Made by a program: the position numbers and the translations under genes. The notes below the pieces were generated by a model, which had not been told where the DNA came from, did no database searches, and saw only the letters and a program-made list of their open reading frames with translations. A stretch of 64,000 bases of DNA, taken from NCBI GenBank assembly GCA_015143295.1, contig CM026557.1:20989760-21053759 (forward strand). The letters run 5' to 3'. The DNA is from Tetracentron sinense (taxonomy: Eukaryota; Streptophyta; Magnoliopsida; Trochodendrales; Trochodendraceae). Positions 58,822 through 64,000 of the stretch are shown piece by piece; within the stretch, counting starts at the first letter, position 1; the number at the start of each line of letters is the position of its first letter.

Positions 58822-61489
58822 CTACCCTTGAGAGGCCAAAAGTGAAGAGGTTTGAATGTTGGTTCCTTCCGCCCCTAAGCTCCCGAGGCACTTTAGACCA
58901 AATCCCGGACTTGCTTCCGCAAAACAAGCGGACTTAACATGAACCCGATTTGACCCAGAGAAATGCTTTAATGACAATCTGTGGTGCAAAGTCGAAACCG
59001 CCCCGTCTGAGCTCCCTTGATCATGGTTTGACACTGACAAAACCCTGTCTTCCGCCTCGAGTGTTTGCATACTGCATTGAGACCCTACCCTGATCGCAAA
59101 TTCAAAACCCACTTCGTGGGATGCTGACTCATTCTTGGCAGTATCTGCGATTAAAGAGTCCTGAATCCCTACCTCATGGTTGAGCAAAGATGAACTGTCC
59201 CCGCCATTAGATGAAGAAGCCAAATCCTCCATTTGTGGATTGTTCACAGACTCGGTCCCTAACCCCCTTACTCGAGACACCAGAGCGATAATCTCTATTA
59301 CCAAACTATCAGGATTGCACTGAAGGTTAGGGACGACATCGCACTTACCCCTCCACACCTCCACCCTTTTGTCAGCTGCATTGGTGTCCATCTTCATCGA
59401 GCTCCCCTTCAAGATTCTCAGTTTGGAGAAAATCCAGCTCCAGGTTATCAAGTGGAGCTTCAATCTCCGACATGAACTCCCTCAATCTAACCTCCAAACT
59501 TTCAGATAGTGGAAGGCTGAAATTACGGTTCCCTAACAACCCGAATCACATGTTAAATGGGCTAAGGACTTTAGCTTCCAAGCTTACAAGAACTGGGCTC
59601 GTAGCTATTGTTGCCCACTGGGCTGGATCGGAAGACGAACTAGCCCATCGATTTTGGGCCTCAATATGGGTTAGAGGCTGAAGCCCCTCAACAGTTGAAA
59701 CATAAAAACTTGGGCCTGGTCCTTGCGAAATACTAGAGCCCACTAACTTGGACCGAGAGGATGGTGAGGATACTAGATGTGCTTTTGGGTCTATAACTGG
59801 TTCAAAGGATAAGAAGTCTTCCTCTACGTCCCTCAACCCTAGATACGATCCTCCCTGGCTATGATGTCGTGCTTGCAGCATGAGAGAGCTGGCATGCCTG
59901 AGAAAGCGCCGCTACTTTAGGTTAGTCACCTCTGACCTTTTTCCATCTCAATCTCTTCCTTCTCAAATTTCTCCTTTGATTCTTCTTTTTCTTTTTTATT
60001 ATACCTCTATGAAGATCTGACAGCGCCACTAGCCTTGATGGAGTGTTTGGTTTACCTGATTGGTCAATAACTTTCCCCTCTATTCTCCGAACTCCTTTAT
60101 GATTGGTTAGACATGAGAGTAGTTGGAGTTGCGTGTTGATGTCCTCTGACCCTCCCCTTCCGAAACTACAACCCTAAAAGGCCCTGCCATCGACTGAAAC
60201 TGATGGGACACCCCATTCTTAAAAAGCCCCACTCTTCCTCGTGCTCTCCTTATTCGAATTTGAAAGCGGGAACATACCCTTATGCCCCGTCAGCTTGATT
60301 TCATCCACTCCTGGAGCACCACGACAACTTTATTTTCCTAAAGGTTTCCTAACCTCTGGTTCTTCAGCTCTCAATCGGAATTCCATGACTTCCAGCAGCT
60401 CCTTGCACCTTTCACAGACCTCCTTCCAACTGAAAATCTCCATCGGATAAGAGGTGGAATGGAAATCAATGCAAGGGATCCTTCTCGCGTCACCCCTAAC
60501 TTTTATCTTGGCCAGAGATAAATTGGACTACTTTAATGTGGTGGGGTGGATCTCCAGTAAACCTCCGCAGATTTCTCCAATCTTAGAGAGAACCGCTGGA
60601 ATCCAAAGATGAAAAGGTATCCCTTCCAGAGCTAGCCATCTCGCTTTAAATAGCCCAGTGTAAGATAGAGCGTTTGCCGCTAGCCACCACCTGTGAAAAC
60701 CAACAAAATTTCTATTTCCCACCTGATATCTCCTGTCACTGCATATTCTATCAATTTGTTGACTTTTGCTTGTATGGAAGATGGCTCGTCTAATATCAAA
60801 AGGATGAAGCCGAATATTTTGTTCCTCTGGGTTAGGTGGGAAATGATTTTTGACACTTCTTCCCAGTCATCCTCCACCTCAGGACCTCCAATGGAGCACA
60901 TTACAACATATGCCCAATAGTGAAACTGCCCTACATCAAGATCAATAACCACCTTGCTATTCCCTCCCACTGACTCTATATGACATCGGATTCCTTCTAG
61001 GGGCTCATCTTGGACCCTGCTAACTTTCTCAGCCAAATGACCATAAGCATACCATCCTTTCCCGCCTAATGAGACACCTGGTTGTTAAGAGTGTTTGAAA
61101 TGGGTATTAAGCCCCTTCACTGCTTCTGCTAAGGACCTCCATCCACCAATCCTAGACCCTCTTGGAATGAATATTTTGCCCCCCTTCTGCAGCCCTTGGA
61201 ACGATGAGAATGTCAAGAATTCGCCCATAGAGTTGGATCTTTTTTCCCCAAGCAAGGAGTGTTTCCTACTACTGAACTTTTTAAATAAGTAGTCGTGATC
61301 AGTATCGAGGCATTCCGAGATAGTAGATGTAAACCATGAGATGACCTCCTCTGGGATCCACATATAGTGAGTATGGCCTGACCTTCCCTTCTCAGCTATT
61401 CTGGTTGAGTTGCCATGCGCATTCTCGAATCTCTGAATCTGGAAACATTTCTTCTCCACCACAAATCTATGGCATTTAATCTCAGTCAT
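58822..61489 (-). pseudogene. L1 ORF1 (nucleic-acid-binding protein)
   Basis: The first protein of plant L1 elements binds RNA. ATG at 61489-61487 opens M-T-E-I-K-C-H-R-F-V-V-E-K-K-C-F-x-I, then E-K-G-R-S-G-H and G-K-I-F-I-P-R-G, typical of plant L1 ORF1. A stop interrupts near 61085 and the frame changes near 60.7 kb. The DUF4283-like part L-A-L-E-G-I-P-F-H-L-W is at about 60.6 kb. The C-terminal third (58822-59463) is low-complexity and Ser-rich. It is non-functional as read. Confidence 0.65.
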
Positions 61490-61500
61490 GATTCTCCCTC

Positions 61501-61619
61501 TACGTTCACTTATCTACAAGCATTCTCCCTCTACGTTCACTTATTAGCAAGCTATTAACATCAGTAGAGGGAAGAACCAATTCCATGGTTCCAAAATGAA
61601 AACATGATTTTCATAGCGC
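61501..61619. other. L1 5' edge
   Basis: Contains the second copy of CATTCTCCCTCTACGTTCAC (first near 61489). The true 5' tip of the L1 may lie in here. Confidence 0.3.
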
Positions 61620-61800
61620 TTGAAATCTGATCCCCATTATACTATTGATTATGAAACTATGGAGTTCCTTGCCAAGATGCAGAGACCTCAAGTAAGCACA
61701 TGCATAAACCATGATCAATGTTGTCATGGGATTGGAGTTAGACCCAAAAACCTGCCTAAACTCATTTGTTGTCAGTGCCTTATCCCAACTATTAAGGGAT
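61620..61800 (-). pseudogene. Pentatricopeptide-repeat (PPR) gene scrap
   Basis: PPR proteins bind organelle RNA through tandem ~35-residue helical repeats. The minus strand reads F-R-Q-V, then P-M-T-T-L-I-M-V-Y-A-C-A-Y-L-R-S-L-H-L-G and K-E-L-H-S-F-I-I, matching the PPR pattern P-x-x-x-T-x-x-x-V-x-x-A-C-A-x-L...G-K-x-x-H-x-x-I. It covers about one and a half repeats, with nothing PPR-like on either side. A dead fragment, perhaps carried here by an element. Confidence 0.6.
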
Positions 61801-61804
61801 CGAC

Positions 61805-62185
61805 AAGACAAATCTTATCACGTGACTCACGTCATTCTAGTCTACCATGAGCAATGTCTTCGGTTAAAGAGTGTGTTATCAAATCTTTTCTCACCATCTC
61901 CATCCACCTCCTTTTGGCATTTCCCTCAATTACACCAACTCACTCATCAGTCATCACTGATGTCATCATTTGTCTCATATTGAACATGTTTAAACCATCT
62001 CAACAAACTTTATCTTATTTATCACATGTTGGAGGCTTGGAGTTATTCCCAAATTCTCTCGAATGTGCTTATTATGATCTTACATTTCCTAGTTTTTCCA
62101 TGCATCCATCTCATCATCCTCATTTTGGCTACGTCTCCTATGAATATGTTGCTCCCTGGTCACACACCATTTTTTTTCATTAAAC
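61805..62185 (-). mobile_element. RTE-type LINE C-terminal fragment
   Basis: The minus strand gives M-R-M-M-R-W-M-H-G-K-T-R-K near 62.14 kb, then L-L-R-W-F-K-H-V-Q near 62.0 kb and a trace of the G-x-x-K-K-E-x-D tail. This is the end of plant RTE-like LINE proteins (R-M-L-R-W-M-x-G-x-T-R...L-R-W-F-G-H-V). Several frame changes; dead. Confidence 0.65.
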
Positions 62186-62589
62186 ATAGCTAGTCTTATT
62201 GTTGTCTTATAAAAATTTTATTTTTCGTCTTATTAGAATGTGTTGGTCACACAATGCTCCCGAAGCAAATCTCCACTTTAGGCACTTATATATATTCAAA
62301 GATGGATGATTTTCAATCATCATGTGGTGGATTTTTGATTCGAACAAACAATTGCAAAGTAGGCAATAGTCACTAATGTATGAGGCACTTGCAAAGTAAC
62401 CACTAATGTATATCTTAATAAAATTAATGTTCAAGTCTCAGTTATATGGCTAGAATGATGCGTACATTGAACCGTTGGATTTCGTTTATGATGGAAATCC
62501 ACCATTGGATCACAACTTGGAGGACGATCGATCGTGGGATCTAGAGATGGTGATCGGAGGGCTGAGATCAGGCCATAGATAAGCATGGG
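62186..62589. other. Spacer, no gene seen
   Basis: AT-rich, then GATCGATCG and a GGATTTCG...GGAAATCC imperfect inverted phrase near 62478-62505. Nothing coding. Confidence 0.3.
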
Positions 62590-63845
62590 CAGTCATAGTG
62601 GCCGGCCCACCCCTTTAGTTATTTAGTTGTTTATTTTATCTAGTTTGTTTTATTTTGTTTTGTTCCTTGTAGTTACTTTATTATGAGAGAACATGATTAA
62701 GGGTAGTTTGATATTTTTCTTTTAAGTAGGGTTTTATTCTTTTGTTTATAAATACTCTCTTTCAAGATTAGAGATTTACAGAATTTTTATAAATGAAATA
62801 TGAGAGTTTTTTGGCTTTTAGAATCTCCTGTGATGGGAATGGTGTGATGTCAATTTTGGAGTGATTCGAAGGTAATCTTCTCCATTTTCTTCTTCTCTAT
62901 CTCTCTCAAATCACTATTCATGTGTACTGTTCACAACAACTAATCTCCTTTCCTTATCTCTTTATTTTCTGTTGTTTCTTGCAAAAACCTGCCAAACCAA
63001 ACCCTAGACAGCAAACACCCTTGCTGTCCAGCCTTCTCACAGCCCCCTATTGCTGTCCTAGTCATCCTACAGCCCCTCTCTGACTGTTACAGCTTTCTTA
63101 ACCTTCCCCCATAGCTGCAACAGTATTCCTGCAGCCCCGCAAACTGTCCTAGTGTCACTGCAGCCCTTCCTACAGCAATCCCACTGCTGTCCAGACTTCC
63201 CCCAATCCTCTCCAGCCCTGCTGCAAGCTCCAGCTACCATACCAGCCCTCTCCCAGCTCTGCTGTACCTGTTCCAGCCCGTCCCTTGCTCTTACAGCGCC
63301 TTGTGACTGCTGTAGCACCCCAACAACCTTCCCCTATTGCTGTTACAGCCCTCCAAACCCATCCTCATTGCAGCTACACTTCTCCCATGTTCTCCTAAAC
63401 CCAAAACAGCAAAAATCCCTAAAACCCTAACCTATATTTTGTGATTTCCCCTATTTATTGCTGTTGGTTTGTGATCCTAGACTCTTTAATATTGAAACCC
63501 TAAGTACATGCATGTTACCAACCTTAATAATTGTTGAACCTGAGCTTGTTCTTGAAATCCTCGATTGACAAGAAAATTCAATTGTCTATTGGTTTAAATC
63601 CCTAAGCTAATGGAAGTTCCCACTTCCATTACGATCACCCAATTCAGACTTGAATATTCATTATAGCGGGATTGTGGTTTGAAATAGGGTATTACTAATT
63701 CCCTTTTGGGCTTTCTTTATTGTAATTGTAGAATCCTAAATAATTTTATGATTTTCCTTATTACCGCAATTCAATTTTGATCTCTCAATCATCTCATCCT
63801 AGGTTTATTGCATTGTCCTGCATCATAGAACCCTATTTTTTTTAA
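62590..63845 (+). mobile_element. LTR retrotransposon LTR and leader (probable)
   Basis: A TATA box, TATAAATA at 62747, follows a T-rich stretch typical of plant LTRs. After it come GATTTACAGAATTTTTATAA and GGCTTTTAGAATC, resembling the R region. From 63.0 to 63.4 kb is a CTGTCC/CAGCCC-rich stretch. GTCCTGCATCATAGAACCC near 63.81 kb could border a primer site. No coding domain before the window ends. Family uncertain. Confidence 0.4.
63000..63420. repeat. CAGCCC/CTGTCC low-complexity array
   Basis: Loose repeats of GCTGTCC, TACAGCCC and TGCAGCCC over about 400 bases, strongly C-rich on the plus strand compared with its neighbours. No fixed period. Confidence 0.6.
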
Positions 63846-63853
63846 TTAAATTA

Positions 63854-63914
63854 TGAGACACACGCCTCAGACATAAAACATCTTCGGCTCTTAAAGCATA
63901 AGGCGTGTGCCTCA
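63854..63914. repeat. Inverted repeat TGAGRCACACGCCT
   Basis: TGAGACACACGCCT (63854-63867) and AGGCGTGTGCCTCA (63901-63914) pair at 13 of 14 bases. GAGCCTCA phrases continue to the window end, as in some plant hAT-type repeats. The rest lies outside the window. Confidence 0.6.
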
Positions 63915-64000
63915 TGTGAGTCTCAAAGTTTGATGTGTTAACCTAACGAGATTTAAGCCTCAAGGTTGAGCCTCAAGTCGTTTTCCTTGAGCCTCACCTC

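Larger units (their letters stand above)
52905..61500 (-). mobile_element. Near full-length L1-type LINE, split by a hAT element
   Basis: Reads from about 61.5 kb down to a poly(A), seen as the T-run at 52909-52917. Net of the hAT insertion it is about 6.9 kb, the usual size of a whole plant L1. Order on the minus strand: ORF1 (61489 to about 58.8 kb), ORF2 endonuclease (about 58.3-57.65 kb), reverse transcriptase (about 57.4-56.2 kb), connector (55.98-55.62 kb), zinc-binding tail (about 55.28-55.08 kb and 53.28-53.05 kb). I did not find matching target duplications at the two ends. A 24-base direct repeat (ATTCTCCCTCTACGTTCAC and flank) sits at 61490-61545, at the 5' edge. Confidence 0.82.

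Noticed and set aside
63152-63430. 92-codon Ser/Pro/Cys-rich frame as a secreted peptide
   Set aside because: It is a translation of the CAGCCC/CTGTCC low-complexity array; open only because of base composition.

Overview
This window is nuclear DNA from a flowering plant. The signs are spliced genes with plant-only families (a type I MADS box, an ABCG22-like half transporter, a reticulon-like RTNLB protein, a PPR protein), plant LTR retrotransposons primed from initiator tRNA-Met, a plant L1 LINE, hAT, Mutator-like and Helitron elements, and AT-rich spacers. I cannot name the species. It is a repeat-rich, gene-poor region. Every host gene visible here is incomplete or damaged. I see no tRNA, rRNA or CRISPR array.

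Layout. 0-1.9 kb: LINE tails and a Copia LTR end. 1.84-4.99 kb and 9.88-13.22 kb: two copies of one ~3.2 kb block carrying Copia gag, protease and integrase remains. Copy A runs straight into a MADS-box gene that has lost its start (4.99-5.63 kb). Between the copies lie a 169-bp Mutator-type MITE with a 9-bp target duplication (6.17 kb) and an old Copia RT fragment (8.9-9.85 kb). 13.6-13.9 kb: last two exons of an RTNLB gene, broken. 14.4-15.4 kb: LINE fragment. 16.3-26.3 kb: a minus-strand Copia element interrupted by a Ty3/gypsy piece with a 4.5-kb LTR that holds two tandem arrays.

27.0-36.1 kb is the most striking stretch. A ~2.4 kb foldback element with long inverted arms and a core of ~111-bp GATCGATC-rich repeats holds, inside its left arm, a ~6.7 kb insert. 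That insert reads as a gypsy-type LTR carrying a Helitron, which itself carries a Tat/Ogre-like LTR full of palindromes. Four layers can be read. Just downstream is an ABCG22-like transporter gene (36.8-44.9 kb, nine exons seen) without its first exon and with two small deletions, a lost splice donor and a changed Walker B motif, so it is probably a pseudogene.

45.9-51.4 kb: a young, nearly whole chromodomain-type gypsy element (minus strand) with ~99% identical LTRs. 51.6-52.0 kb: Copia RT scrap. 52.9-61.5 kb: a near full-length L1 LINE (minus strand) split by a 1.7-kb hAT element with a perfect 8-bp target duplication. 61.6-62.2 kb: a PPR gene scrap and an RTE-type LINE tail. 62.6-64 kb: another LTR with leader and repeat DNA. 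The genes do not form a pathway. The window records successive insertions that have eroded a few host loci.
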